The notes under the pieces are model-generated. The model had not been told where the DNA came from, searched no databases, and worked only from the letters and a program-made list of their open reading frames with translations. Of a stretch of DNA of 64,000 nt, positions 54,141 to 64,000 are shown in pieces; positions within the stretch are counted from its first letter, which is position 1, and each line of letters begins with the position of its first letter. A program made the translations under genes and the position numbers. The DNA is from Calycina herbarum. Lineage: Eukaryota > Ascomycota > Leotiomycetes > Helotiales > Pezizellaceae. Location of the stretch: contig LLEY01000035.1 of the NCBI GenBank assembly GCA_001414485.1, positions 394,091-458,090 on the forward strand, written 5' to 3'.

Positions 54141-55110
54141 ATGTCTACCGACCAGCCTACAGACGCTCAACAGCTCGCTATAGCCCTAGAACAGGTCCGC
54201 CTACTGCGAGAACAACTGGACGACGTCTGTACCCCTCTATAAGGGAATACCCTGTCCGAAACTAGATAACATAGGTCGTTTATAGTTAAGCTTAAGGATA
54301 CTAAGCCTCTAACGGATGGCTCGTCTCTAACCTTCGACAACTAGAAGATCTAGATTAAGGATAAGTTCCTTATCAACGCCTCTATGTTTAAGCTAGAGGA
54401 AGTAAAGATAGCTTACGTTTTTAACTATATAGCTGATATTACTTAGAAGTATCTCGCGCCTCGTTACTAGAAGGGACCTAAGCTGTTTCAGTCTATAAAA
54501 GAAATGATTATATATCTTACAGATATCTTAGAGAACCCGTTTAAAGCGTAGGACGCCTGTATCGAATTCCGCTGGCTCGTTATAAGAGATGACGAGACTT
54601 TCGTAACCTTCTATACTCGCTTCTTATACCTTACGAGTACTAGACGGATCCCGACAGACGACTTATAGCCCGACTTATATAATAAGCTTACGCTACCTCT
54701 ATAACAGTCTGTCTTACTATTCTTAGACGTCCTACTTACAAGTACAGCTCTAGTAAACAAGTGTCGACTTGTTAATAAGAACTTACGAAGACTTTAGCTC
54801 CGTAGAAGTAACTTATAGACCGCTCGTCTTATCCCCCGGCCTGTAACTACTACTACTACCTCCCGCCCAGCTGGAACTTTTACTACTACTTAAACTACGT
54901 TCTATATAACCTCCCCTACCCCGGCCCCCCGCCTTTACAGACTATTACGTAAACCAACGCCTGCTTATAAGGAACCGGACGACGCCTGCTTCAAGTGTAA
55001 GAGGACTGGGCACTATGCCCGCGAATGCCCTAAGAACTCTAAGCCTATTATAGACGTTAATAAGCTTACGGAGCCTACGTCCGACTTAGAACAGTCGGAA
55101 AACGACTAAG
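54141..55110 (+). pseudogene. Gypsy gag with intact zinc-knuckle motif
   Basis: Starts at ATG 54141 (MSTDQPTDAQQLAIALEQ) and is interrupted by many TAG/TAA codons. In the same frame the CCHC motif CFKCKRTGHYARECP (54987-55028) is fully kept, unlike in the copia gag. Upstream fragments (FVTFYTRFLYLT, PTDDL) fit the retrotransposon gag domain. Confidence 0.85.
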
Positions 55111-55199
55111 TCTAGGGAAAGTCTCCCCTCTAGACTTGCTTTACCGAGGTCCTAGCTAGTTAGCTATCGATCTAAGTCAGCTACTTAGAGGAAAACAGT

Positions 55200-58100
55200 T
55201 TATAGTCTCTTATAACTTAGTTTTTAATAGATATAGATTTAAAACCTCTACTCTAGCTGACACTAGAGCAAACGGCTTTATACTTATTAGTACAAAGTTT
55301 GCTTAAGGGCTGGCTCGCTTCTTCCCTTTAACTATTTATACTCTTCCTACTCTTATTATAGTTCGCGGCTTCGACGGACAGAGTCGACAGTCTACGGACC
55401 GCTATATTATTCTTTACTTATATATAGACGGCTGTAAACAGTATAACGTCTCTATAGTCCTCTTTGATACTAGCTATTAAGACCTTATTCTTAGGCGTAT
55501 ATAGTTTAACTAGCTTAACGTATAACTCAACCCCTGCTAGCGACGACTTATATAGCTCGCGGATCTCTCTCCTTCTCCTAACCTTGTCTAGCTACGCCTT
55601 CTAGATCCTAGGATTCTATAGACTTAGCTCTTAAACCTAGATTACTAAGCTGACGTGGATCGCCGCGATCAGGCTCTAGAAGAACAGGTCGTACGTAAAT
55701 ACTAGGAAGACCTGTAACTGTTTATAAGCCTTATCGACGAGCTACTAGTCCCTCGGATCCTGGCGCGCCTGCCTACTACACCCCTGGCTATACGTCACAG
55801 CGAGTACTAGGACCGCTAAAACAACTTACGAAATATAAACCACGCTCTTATAGGTTTAGATATCTGTAAAGCCTCTATAGCGCGCCTAAAACGTATATGC
55901 CTTAACCTACCACTAGTAGACATCGCTGTTATCGGTGCTGCTATATACCGCTGTAACCTATAAGACACTAAAGCTACAGCCTTTAGTACCTCTCTTTATA
56001 AGATCGATTACTTAATAGAAAAAAAGCTTATAGATTAAAAAGACGACTTACAGGTCTAAGAAAGCCTCTCTAGAGCTTACTAGGATCTCGTAGACGTTTT
56101 CTCTAAAGCTGCGTCTAATACTCTTCCCCCTCGTCGTCTATATAACTATAAGATCGAACTTACGGACGGGAACGTAGACGACTTGTCCTATAGCCCCCTC
56201 CGCTACTAGTTAATAGACGAGCTCTGGGCTATAAAACAATACCTTATTAAGAACCTTTATAAAGGTTTTATTAAGGCTAGCCAAGCTCTCTTTACAGCCC
56301 CGATTCTCTTTGTTAAAAAGTCTAACGGCTCTCTATAGTTCTATATTAATTACTATAAGCTAAATAACCTAACCTATAAGGACTAGTATCCTCTTCTGTT
56401 AATCGACGAAACTCTTACTTATCTAGACAAGGCTTGTATCTTTATAAAGCTAGATATATAATAAGCTTTTTACCGGATTCGGATTAACCCTAAGTCTAAG
56501 GAACTAACAACGTTCTAGACCTGTTACAGAGCCTATAAGTATAAAGTTATGCCTTTTAGACTAACTAATAGACCTATAATATATTAACGGTTTATAAACG
56601 ACGTACTCTTTAACTATTTAGACGACTTTTATACTACCTACTTTAACGATATTCTTATTTACTCCGAGAACGAGCTAGACTATTAGGAATACGTCTATAA
56701 GGTCCTTTTACAGCTTTGTAAAGCTAGCTTATAGGCTGATATTAAGAAATCTAAGTTTAACGTTACTTATACGAAGTACCTAGGCTTCTACGTAAGTATT
56801 AATAGGATTAAAGTAGACCTAGAAAAGATAGAAACGATCTGTAACTAGGAACGCCCTATTATAGTCCGCGGTGTTCAGTCCTTTCTTAGCTTTTATAACT
56901 TCTACCGGAAGTTTATTCTCAACTATAAACGAGTTACACACCTGTTAACGGCTCTAACTTATAAAGACCAGCCGTTTTAGTAGACACCTGCTTATTAGGA
57001 CGCCTTCTCTAAGCTGAAGGCCTAGCTTATTAATATACCTCTTCTTATATACTTTAATCTGTAATACGAGTCTATAGTTGAGACCGATTCCTCTAACGGC
57101 GTCCTTAGCAGTATACTCCTTCAGTTATAGCCGAGTTAAGAGTAGTACCCTATAACTTACTTCTCTAAGATAATAATACCTACTGAGATTAACTACCTGA
57201 TTTATAACAAAGAGATACTAGCTATTATACGTTCTCTAGAAGCCTAGAGACCTGAGCTCGAAGAGTCTCTATACCGGATACAGGTCGTTTTAGACTATAA
57301 AGCTCTCGAGTACTTTATAACAACTAAAGCCTTATCTAGCCGACAAGCTCGCTAGGCTAAAACCCTCTCTCGATTTAACTTCCTACTTACTTATAAGCCT
57401 AGTAGCTAGAATCGAGCGGATTCTCTTACTTACTAGGACTAAGAAGTAGATAGTTAAATAGTAATAAAGATATCTACTTATACGCAAGTCCTCTTATAGC
57501 CTAAGAATCTCGACTCGCGGATTATTACAGACCTAGACTTAGACCTTTCTATAGATATTACACCTGTTAGAGTAGCCGACGGACTATACAACTTAATTGA
57601 CGATATCCTATAGGCTAATCGTACGAGTACGAGCCTTAACGCTCTCCGCTAGTACGCTACGGACGAACGCCCTAGCTAGATAACCTATAACGGCCTCCTA
57701 CTATACTAAGAACGGCTTGTCCTGCCCGAGGACGACGATCTTAAAGTACGCTTACTAAGCGAGGTTCATAATCAAGTCTCGGTAGCCTACCCTAGATAAT
57801 CTAAGACCCTAAAGCTAGTTATAGACCGCTACTACTAGCCGCACCTTCGTTCGAATATACAACGATTCGTCTATAACTGCTAGACCTACCGTTGCTCTTA
57901 CGTGCTACGAGACCGCCTCCCTAGACTTCTCAACCCCTTACCTATCCCAGATCGCCTATAACAACATATATTAGTTGATTTTAAGGAATTCCCTTCTAAT
58001 AAGTCTAGGATAGATATAATTATTATCTTTATCTGCTGGCTAAGTAAGAGATCTGTCTCTATCTCTTACCTAAAGACTATAGACGTAAAAAAGACTACGC

Positions 58101-59130
58101 AGATCTACCTCAACTGTATATAACGCTATTATAGACCGTTAGATACTATTGTCTCTGACCGCGGTCTGTAATTCGTCTTAGAGTTCTAGCAAGAGTTTAA
58201 CCGGATCCTAGAGACTAAGATTAAGCTATCTATAGCTGTATACGTATAAACCGACGGTTAAACTAAGAATATAAACTAGTAGATTAACTAACGCCTTCGC
58301 CCGTTTATAAACTACTATTAAGATAACTAGTCTAAACTAATACCGATTATAGACTACGCTTAAGCTACACTTCCCTAGGACTCAACGACTCTTCCGCCTA
58401 TATAAATCGAGCTTAGTTACGTGCCACGTACTAGCTTTGATTGAGTCCGCCAGAGCCCGGAAGAGCTAATAAGCGTTTATAAACAGCTTTTATAAGACGA
58501 AGCAGTTGCGTACGCAACCCGTATATACAGCGCCTAGGAAACCGCCTATAAGGGAATCGAGGCTGCTTAGGAACGCCAGCGTAAGCAAGCAAACAAGCAC
58601 CGGCGACCAGTAGACTTTGCTACGGGCGACAAGGTCTACGTATTAACAAAGACGTGGAATATAGACCGCCTAAGCTGTAAGCTCGACCAGCAGATAGCTA
58701 GTCTATATATAGTCTTAGAAAAGGTTAGAAACGCTTTCTAGGTCGACCTGCCCTCGACAATTAAAATATAGCCTATAATCTTTATAGACAAGCTTCGTAA
58801 AGCTCTTAACAATCCGCTACTAGGCCAGCTATAGGAACTAGGACTGCTTATTATAGTTAATAGGTATAACGAATAAGATGTAGACTAAGTACTAGCCTCT
58901 AGAGGCTATTATAGAAAATTATAATACCGGGTTTAATAGGTATAAAGCAAGCCAGACCCGGCCTAGTACCTAGCTTCTGACTTTATAAGCTGCCTGTATA
59001 AGCTTCAAGAGTTTCACACTCTAAATCCTTCTCTCCCAGAGCCTCCTAGGTACTTAGTAGAATGGTTATAGAGCTGGGAAGATAGTATAGACGAGCTGGA
59101 ATATTATAAGGACGAGGATAAATTACCTAT
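55200..59130 (+). pseudogene. Gypsy pol, RIP-inactivated
   Basis: Readable pieces in order: a reverse transcriptase (LFTAPILFVKKSNGSL, KLNNLTYKD, then YFNDILIYSEN at about 56641, where the catalytic pair reads ND where gypsy usually has DD), RNase H (IVETDSSNGVLSSILLQ, VVLDYKALEYFITT), and an integrase with a His/Cys zinc motif (VHNQVS, NC, YRCSY) and a SDRGL stretch at about 58150. The C-terminal end is chromodomain-like (YLASDFISCLYKLQEFH, about 58960), which suits the chromovirus lineage. Stop codons are everywhere. Confidence 0.85.
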
Positions 59131-59182
59131 AAGGTAGTAGGTTCAGAGCTCGCGGGCGAGCTCTACTTAAAGAGAGGGGTAA

Positions 59183-59511
59183 TGTTACGGACCTGGCCAC
59201 CGCCGAGCACGTGACTCGCGTACGGCTGCTCGCCGGCGTCCGCAAAGCCTGCTATTCCTAGCCTAGCCTAGAACCATTCCTACCTAGGCTAGGAACCATT
59301 TCTATAAACGGATCGACATTCCTATAACTTATCGATTCCTTAGCTATCTCTATATTATAGGACCTCTAGAAGTCTCCTCTTTCCTTCTCTTCTCTTCTAT
59401 AGCTTTAGATCTTTAATTAAACCACCTCTTACTTCTCTGATTATCCGCTACACCTGTGTATACTACAGGTAAGGATAACTACTAGAGGGCTAGCAGATTA
59501 GGTTTGTCACA
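59183..59511 (+). repeat. 3' LTR of the gypsy element
   Basis: Same 329-base length as the 5' LTR and less mutated, keeping CACCTGTGTATACTACAGG where the 5' copy has TA for CA and TG. Confidence 0.93.
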
Positions 59512-59516
59512 GGAAT

Positions 59517-61270
59517 AGCAAGTCGTAGGAGAGAGACCTACACGTCTTTAAAACATATAGACAGAATCGCTAGTCGTAGGAGAAAGACCTACACGTCTAA
59601 TTAGCGTATATATAGTAAACCTAGCTATAAGGCTCTGATAGACCGTAAGCTTCGTAAATATAGGCCTTAGAGGTTCTTTAATAAAGATATAGCCTTAAGT
59701 ACTAATACCTATAGAATACTTCTTCTAAAGTCGTACGATAAGGTAGTTAGCGACTCTTAGTACGCTTAGTAATAGAAAGATACTATTACTGATAAATTAG
59801 TTAAGCTCTAGGTCCTTAGGACCTAGAAGTATACTAAGCTCCTCTCTACGAAAGCTATAGTTAATATAAAGTAGGTCTTTCTTATAAAGTATACTTTAAC
59901 AAGGTTAATAGACCGCTTTAAGACTAGACTAGTAGCTTAGAGATATAGTTAGAGACTAGGTAATAACTTTCTTAAGACATTCTCGTCTACTATCTACTAT
60001 AAGTCTATTAGAGCTTTATTAGCTGTAAAGTATATAGAAGACCTTGAAATTTACTAAGTTAACGTAGATACAGCGTATCTACGAGCAGAGTTACACGTAG
60101 AGGTTTATATATAAGAAGTTTAAGAACTCTTATTACTCTCTAGTATTATACTTAAGATATAGAAAGCCTTATACAGCCTAAAGCAGTCTAGAAGAGAGTA
60201 GTATATTAAAGCTTATAATAGACTTACTAAGTTTAGATTAAAGCTCTCTTTTAATAATCTAAGCGTGTTTATTAATAGAGATAAGAGCTTGTTTATTAGC
60301 CTCTATATTAATAATATAATTATACTAGAGCGCTCTTTAGATAAAGTTAACTCGTTTAAAGAGAGGTTTAGAAAACTATATAAGCTTAAAGATATAAAGG
60401 AGATTAGCACGTTTCTTAGTCTTAAGGTTATATAGGATCGAGCGTCGCAGACGCTAACTATTAGCTAGAAAAGCTACTCGCTTAAGCTAGTTAATAAGTA
60501 TTTAAAGAGTAGCGATTAGGTAGATCCTACCTCTACGAGTAGAATATAGACTCTTAGAAAAGCTAAGTAAAATAAACCTCGAGCTGATATTACTCTATAC
60601 TAAAGAGCTATTAGAAGTCTAATATATTTATAAAGAGGTACTAGGCTAGATATTACTTTTACAGTCTATCGACTTACGTAGCACTGCTTAGACTCTACTA
60701 TATAGTATTAGAATTACGTATTACAGATCTTATACTACTTAAAAGATATACCCGGCTATACTATTCGCTATAGCAACTTAGAACGACTACAGGCTCTTAA
60801 GAGGTATTCTAACTCGGACTATACTAGTAACCCAGCTGATTAACTATCGACTTATAGATATATCTTTAAGCTCTATAGAGGATCTATTACTTAGACGTCG
60901 AAGAAGCAGCGGTTAATCTCTATATCGACTACCGAGACAGAGTATATAGCACTTTACTAGACAAGTAAGCAGGCTATCTAGTATAGTAGGCTACTACGAG
61001 ATATTAGCTATTCGTAGTACTTAAAGAACGACTTTATAGTCCTACTTCTCTACGATAATCAGTCAGCGATTACGCTTACTAAGAACCTAGAAAACTATAC
61101 TTAAAGTAAGTATATTAATATCTAATTCTACTATATATAGTAGCTTATTACGTATAATAAGATTATAGTCGATTACTACTCTATAGTATATATGCTTACT
61201 AACGCACTTACGAAACCTCTATAACTATTAGTATTTAAGACATATATAAAGAGAATACTATAGAAGAGAT
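59517..61270 (+). pseudogene. Copia reverse transcriptase and RNase H region, RIP-inactivated
   Basis: Resumes copia pol after the nested gypsy. Readable pieces: SIRALLAVKYIEDLEIY, then the copia RT signatures NVDTAYLRAEL (about 60062) and KALYSLKQSRREWY, and an RNase H end with TETEYIALY (about 60930), YDNQSAITLTKNLEN (about 61050) and LTNALTKPL (about 61195). The order and motifs are those of copia. Many in-frame stops. Confidence 0.9.
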
Positions 61271-61397
61271 AAAAGATAAGAGGCTTATACCTAGGTTTTT
61301 ATACTAGCTAGGCTTTTCCTAGAAGCTATATAAAAACTGCTTTTTACTTATATAGTTTTTATAGAGTAGCTGTTATTAGATATAACTATAAGAGAGC

Positions 61398-61608
61398 TAT
61401 TAATAGATATAGTAATATCTGTTATATTACACCACTTATAAGATATCGGTATACCCGTCGAGTATACTAGTAGAAAGAGTTTTTTTTAGTAAATAGATAT
61501 AGTAATAGCTATTATAATATTATATATATATATACCTTCTGCTCTTATAGAGTAAGATATAGAATTTAAGTCTTTTACTCTTACTCTCTAAAGTATAGTA
61601 TTATAATA
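61398..61608 (+). repeat. 3' LTR of the copia element, saturated with RIP
   Basis: 211 bases, matching the 5' LTR along its length with C-to-T and G-to-A changes only that I can see; even the terminal TG and CA have become TA. Confidence 0.93.
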
Positions 61609-61613
61609 GTCTC

Positions 61614-62998
61614 GATAGTTAGTATACTAGTAAGAAGTATAGATACGCCGGATTGTTTACTTAGTATAATAGTTTTCTACAAATATACTAAAAGAGATAC
61701 TTATAGAATAGTACCTATATTCGAAGAAAACTAAACTAAAGAGAGAAGAGGAGAGTTAGTACGCTCTGTCTCTATTTATATATACTAAGCGAGACTTCGG
61801 TAGAACCTCGGCACGTGATCCAGTCGTATATGACTAGGACTGTTATACTACCTCTTCCTTTAACTAGGCTCTCTCTAACTAAGCCGCTTTGTCTTCCGTA
61901 GATATAGAGTCGTTACTCTCTAATTCGCTGTAATTGTCTCTTCCTATCTCGTACGCCTCTAGCTATAAAGGAAGAGCTTTTAAAGGCCTGTTAGCTATTA
62001 GATTCGCTAAATAGAATTCTTTTAACATATATAGCGAGTAGGCTACGTAGCGAGCTAGGTGCTAGTTAAGGTCCTCGTCGTAGCTCTTCTACTTTAGTTA
62101 GTAGTAAAGAGACTTCTATCGCGTCTTACTTATAAGTACTTTCTTAACCTTCTATTCTTCTTCTTTATTAATAATAATCGATAGAGGTAGCGTACTTACT
62201 TATCTAGGTAGAGAATCTTCTAAAGCTTTTCGTAACTTCTCTAGTACGAAGATAGGATAGACTCTAATAGAGGATAGTAACTAGAGTCTAAAAGCAGAGC
62301 TAACTTTCTTAAGAATCTTAAAAGGTCTAGCTATCTAGTAGTCTAACTTCTAGCTAGGTCTTTGCGTATTCTAGTCCTTTATAGTAATAAAAACTATATT
62401 ACTAACTCTAAAGTCTACTTCTTATCTATGTCTATTTACGTTCTATTCTTTCTTTTCTTAAGCTTTTACTATATTCGCTTAGCCGACGTCTAGTACTTCT
62501 TAAAGAGTCTTTATAACTGTTATAGCTTCTTCTTATAATAGCCTCTCTTATATAGTTAAGAGTCTAGGTATATACTAGTTAAAAGACGTTCTTAGTAAGT
62601 AGCTCTTTTATAATTCGAATAAGGATATTCTAATAGTACTATAAGGTAGTATAAGCTAAGCGTGGTCTATTATTAGAAGTAGCTCTAACTAATTATTCTA
62701 GTAGTAATTTACGTACGGCCGTAAGTGCTAATCTAAGTACTGGTTTATAATTTTAGTTTATCTGTCTATCTAAGCGTAATTTATAGTTGAAAGTTAAAGC
62801 CGAATACTAAGAATTCGTATAAATTCTCGCTAGAAGGCAGAGATAAACTAAGGGCCTCTATTAGAGATAATACTCTCTAGGATTCCGTAGTATTATAATA
62901 TATACTATAAGTATAGCCTAGCTATCTACTTAACTATTACTTTCTTTTAGTATAGAATAGAGATAGATTATTTAGATAATCGGTTAATATTAGTATAA
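61614..62998 (-). mobile_element. Gypsy integrase/chromodomain remnant, minus strand
   Basis: Read on the minus strand, this fragment carries integrase and then chromodomain-like pieces with stop codons: INRLSK, IPKESNS, RNPREYYL, SYNSYKDSLRSTRRRLSEY, then YDEDLN and LYMLKEFYLANLIANRPL near 62000-62100. It ends abruptly at about 62998, where the sequence changes from RIP-type to ordinary. No LTR or target duplication could be fixed. It is older than, and interrupted or bordered by, the copia element. Confidence 0.7.
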
Positions 62999-63002
62999 CT
63001 TG

Positions 63003-63149
63003 AGGTCATAAAACTGGTACCTAAACTGGTGCTCAAAGTGGTGTATTATTCATGTCTTGTCTTATCAAAGTAGCTACGTAGGTCCTTCTTATATAGCCCT
63101 TTCCAGGTCACGTGAAATGACTACAAAGTAGTATTCACCTGAAACGACA
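63003..63149. mobile_element. LTR-like copy related to the solo LTR at 33372
   Basis: Shares long blocks with the solo LTR at 33372-33522 (GGTCCTTCTTATATAGC, GTAGTATTCACCTGAAACGACA) and the same end, CGACA. The left end is less clear. No target duplication was seen. Confidence 0.6.
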
Positions 63150-63208
63150 CTGGCAGAACTTCTTAAAAGTGGCTAAAGAAGGAGGTATACATCCACCTAT
63201 CCATTCTC

Positions 63209-63239
63209 TCTTCCTTCCTTCCTTCCTTCCTTCCTTCCT
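63209..63239. repeat. (TTCC)n microsatellite
   Basis: About seven copies of TTCC. Confidence 0.95.
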
Positions 63240-63618
63240 AGCTAATCACATAGCTCTATTCATCCTGTCTAACCAATCACAGCGCTCTATTCATCCTTCG
63301 CTTAAGAGTTCGTACAGTTCGTACAGTTCGTAAAATACGAAGTAATTCGAGATGATTTATTCGGAGCTTTGTAAGTAGCGTTTGTAGTGAATCGGAAGGG
63401 AATACGTAAGAATGTTCCTGGGCTCTGGCTCGACATAGTGTAAGAAGGTTCCTGGGCTTTCTGGGCTTTTGCGAGTAGCGTTCGTTTATAGACTTCTGGG
63501 CGTTCTTTGTGTTTGAAGAATTGACTTCTGGGAGTGTTCTTTGAAGAGGCGAAGAAGGCTAATCGTTGTGTATGCTGTAAGAGTCTGTGGAATGCGAGGT
63601 ACGAGGCTCTTTTCTAGA

Positions 63619-63920
63619 GTGAATCGGGGGTGTCTTAACGTCTTGTTGTAAGGTGTCGAAGGGTGTCGGTTCGACTTGAGAAGTGAATCAGGGGTGTCTT
63701 GGCTTCTTGCTTTGAGGTATGTTGGTTCGATATACCTTGCTGATCTGTGTACGTTGCGCAGGTCCTTGGTTTAAGAAGAGAAGAGGGGTAAAGGCAAAGT
63801 GTGAGGGGGTGTCTTGGTGTCGTGCTTTTGAGGCGAGGGGTGTCGGTAAGGCGAAGTGTGAGGGGGTGTCTTGATGTCTTGTTTTTTTTTTTTTGAGGCG
63901 AAGTGTGAGGGGGTCCCTCT
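63619..63920. repeat. Degenerate tandem repeat, G-rich unit GGGGGTGTCTTG
   Basis: Four copies of a unit of the form GTGARKSRGGGGTGTCTTRRYKTCKTG (near 63619, 63682, 63797 and 63851) and a final GTGTGAGGGGGTCCC near 63901, three of them preceded by GGCRAA and the later ones separated by T-runs of up to 13. Confidence 0.7.
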
Positions 63921-64000
63921 CTCCTTAGAGAGAAGACGTGTTGTCGCGGTCTGGCGTAAGCAGAGAGATAAGGTGTTTTCGTAGTTGAGTTTCTTGATGG

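Larger units (their letters stand above)
53593..59511 (+). mobile_element. Ty3/gypsy LTR retrotransposon (chromovirus type), nested, RIP-inactivated
   Basis: Both LTRs are 329 bases (53593-53921 and 59183-59511), with TGTTACGG at the start and TTACA or GTCACA at the end. The target duplication is GGAAT (53588-53592 and 59512-59516). A polypurine tract (AAAGAGAGGGGTAA, 59169-59182) precedes the 3' LTR. Order: gag, protease, reverse transcriptase, RNase H, integrase, chromodomain-like end, which is the gypsy order. It lies inside copia and is younger than it. RIP has hit the interior, but the outer parts of both LTRs keep GC-rich sequence (CACGTGACTCGCG). Total 5919 bases. Confidence 0.95.
50771..61608 (+). 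mobile_element. Ty1/copia LTR retrotransposon, RIP-inactivated, split by a gypsy element
   Basis: The two LTRs (50771-50981 and 61398-61608) are both 211 bases and the element is flanked by a 5-base target duplication GTCTC (50766-50770 and 61609-61613), so its ends are exact. Without the nested gypsy element and its extra target copy it is 4914 bases, normal for copia. Order: gag (51056), protease/integrase (about 52080-53592), then reverse transcriptase and RNase H (about 59517-61270), as in copia. Many CAG and TGG codons are now TAG, and C-to-T/G-to-A changes dominate. The primer site after the 5' LTR (50982-51015) resembles the complement of a tRNA anticodon arm, a copia trait. It is dead. 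Confidence 0.95.
63150..64000. other. Repeat-rich end of window, no gene seen
   Basis: The rest is a patchwork of short tandem repeats: CTCTATTCATCCT twice near 63260-63300, TTCGTACAG three times near 63310, GTTCCTGGGCT twice near 63413 and 63449, and the G-rich unit at 63619-63920. No ORF was found. Confidence 0.6.

Overview
This window is nuclear DNA from a filamentous ascomycete (Pezizomycotina). The evidence is short introns of about 40-75 bases with GT..AG ends and CTAAC/CTGAC-like branch sites, a Zn2Cys6 regulator, a fungal O-methyltransferase, a Sec72-type protein, a BSC6-like MFS permease, and retrotransposons saturated with the C-to-T/G-to-A scars of repeat-induced point mutation (RIP). 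A member of the Leotiomycetes (Helotiales) is my best guess, but the sequence alone does not prove it.

Layout. 0.2-4.5 kb holds two acidic, low-complexity hypothetical genes. 5-11.5 kb holds a Sec72-like ER translocation protein, a small His/Arg-rich protein, and a secreted PAF-acetylhydrolase-like hydrolase divergent from a four-exon Zn2Cys6 regulator. 11.6-13.4 kb is a tandem pair of paralogues of unknown function, the second cut by an in-frame TAG. 14.2-17.1 kb holds a decayed gene and a three-exon gene joining a pentapeptide-like beta-helix to an F-box-like segment. 18.6-20 kb is a five-exon O-methyltransferase, followed by an initiator tRNA-Met. 21-26 kb is a conserved housekeeping pair, a NIPA-type magnesium transporter divergent from a WDR70-like WD40 protein. 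28-45 kb holds three members of what looks like one undescribed family: long, repeat-expanded coiled coils ending in a shared C-terminal domain. Among them lie an unrelated hypothetical gene and a BSC6-like MFS transporter. 46.7-49.9 kb is a large coiled-coil/acidic protein.

From 50.8 to 63 kb the window is a nest of dead LTR retrotransposons. A Ty1/copia element (50771-61608, 211-bp LTRs, target duplication GTCTC) is split by a Ty3/gypsy element (53593-59511, 329-bp LTRs, target duplication GGAAT). It abuts a minus-strand gypsy integrase/chromodomain remnant (61614-62998). All are heavily RIP-mutated, but the copia 5' LTR is almost untouched while its 3' LTR is saturated. The last kilobase is repeat-rich and gene-free. 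A solo LTR at 33372 matches a copy near 63 kb.

There is no operon or biosynthetic cluster: neighbours look functionally unrelated apart from the divergent pairs and the two paralogue groups. The most novel material is the three-member coiled-coil family and the 11.6-13.4 kb tandem pair.
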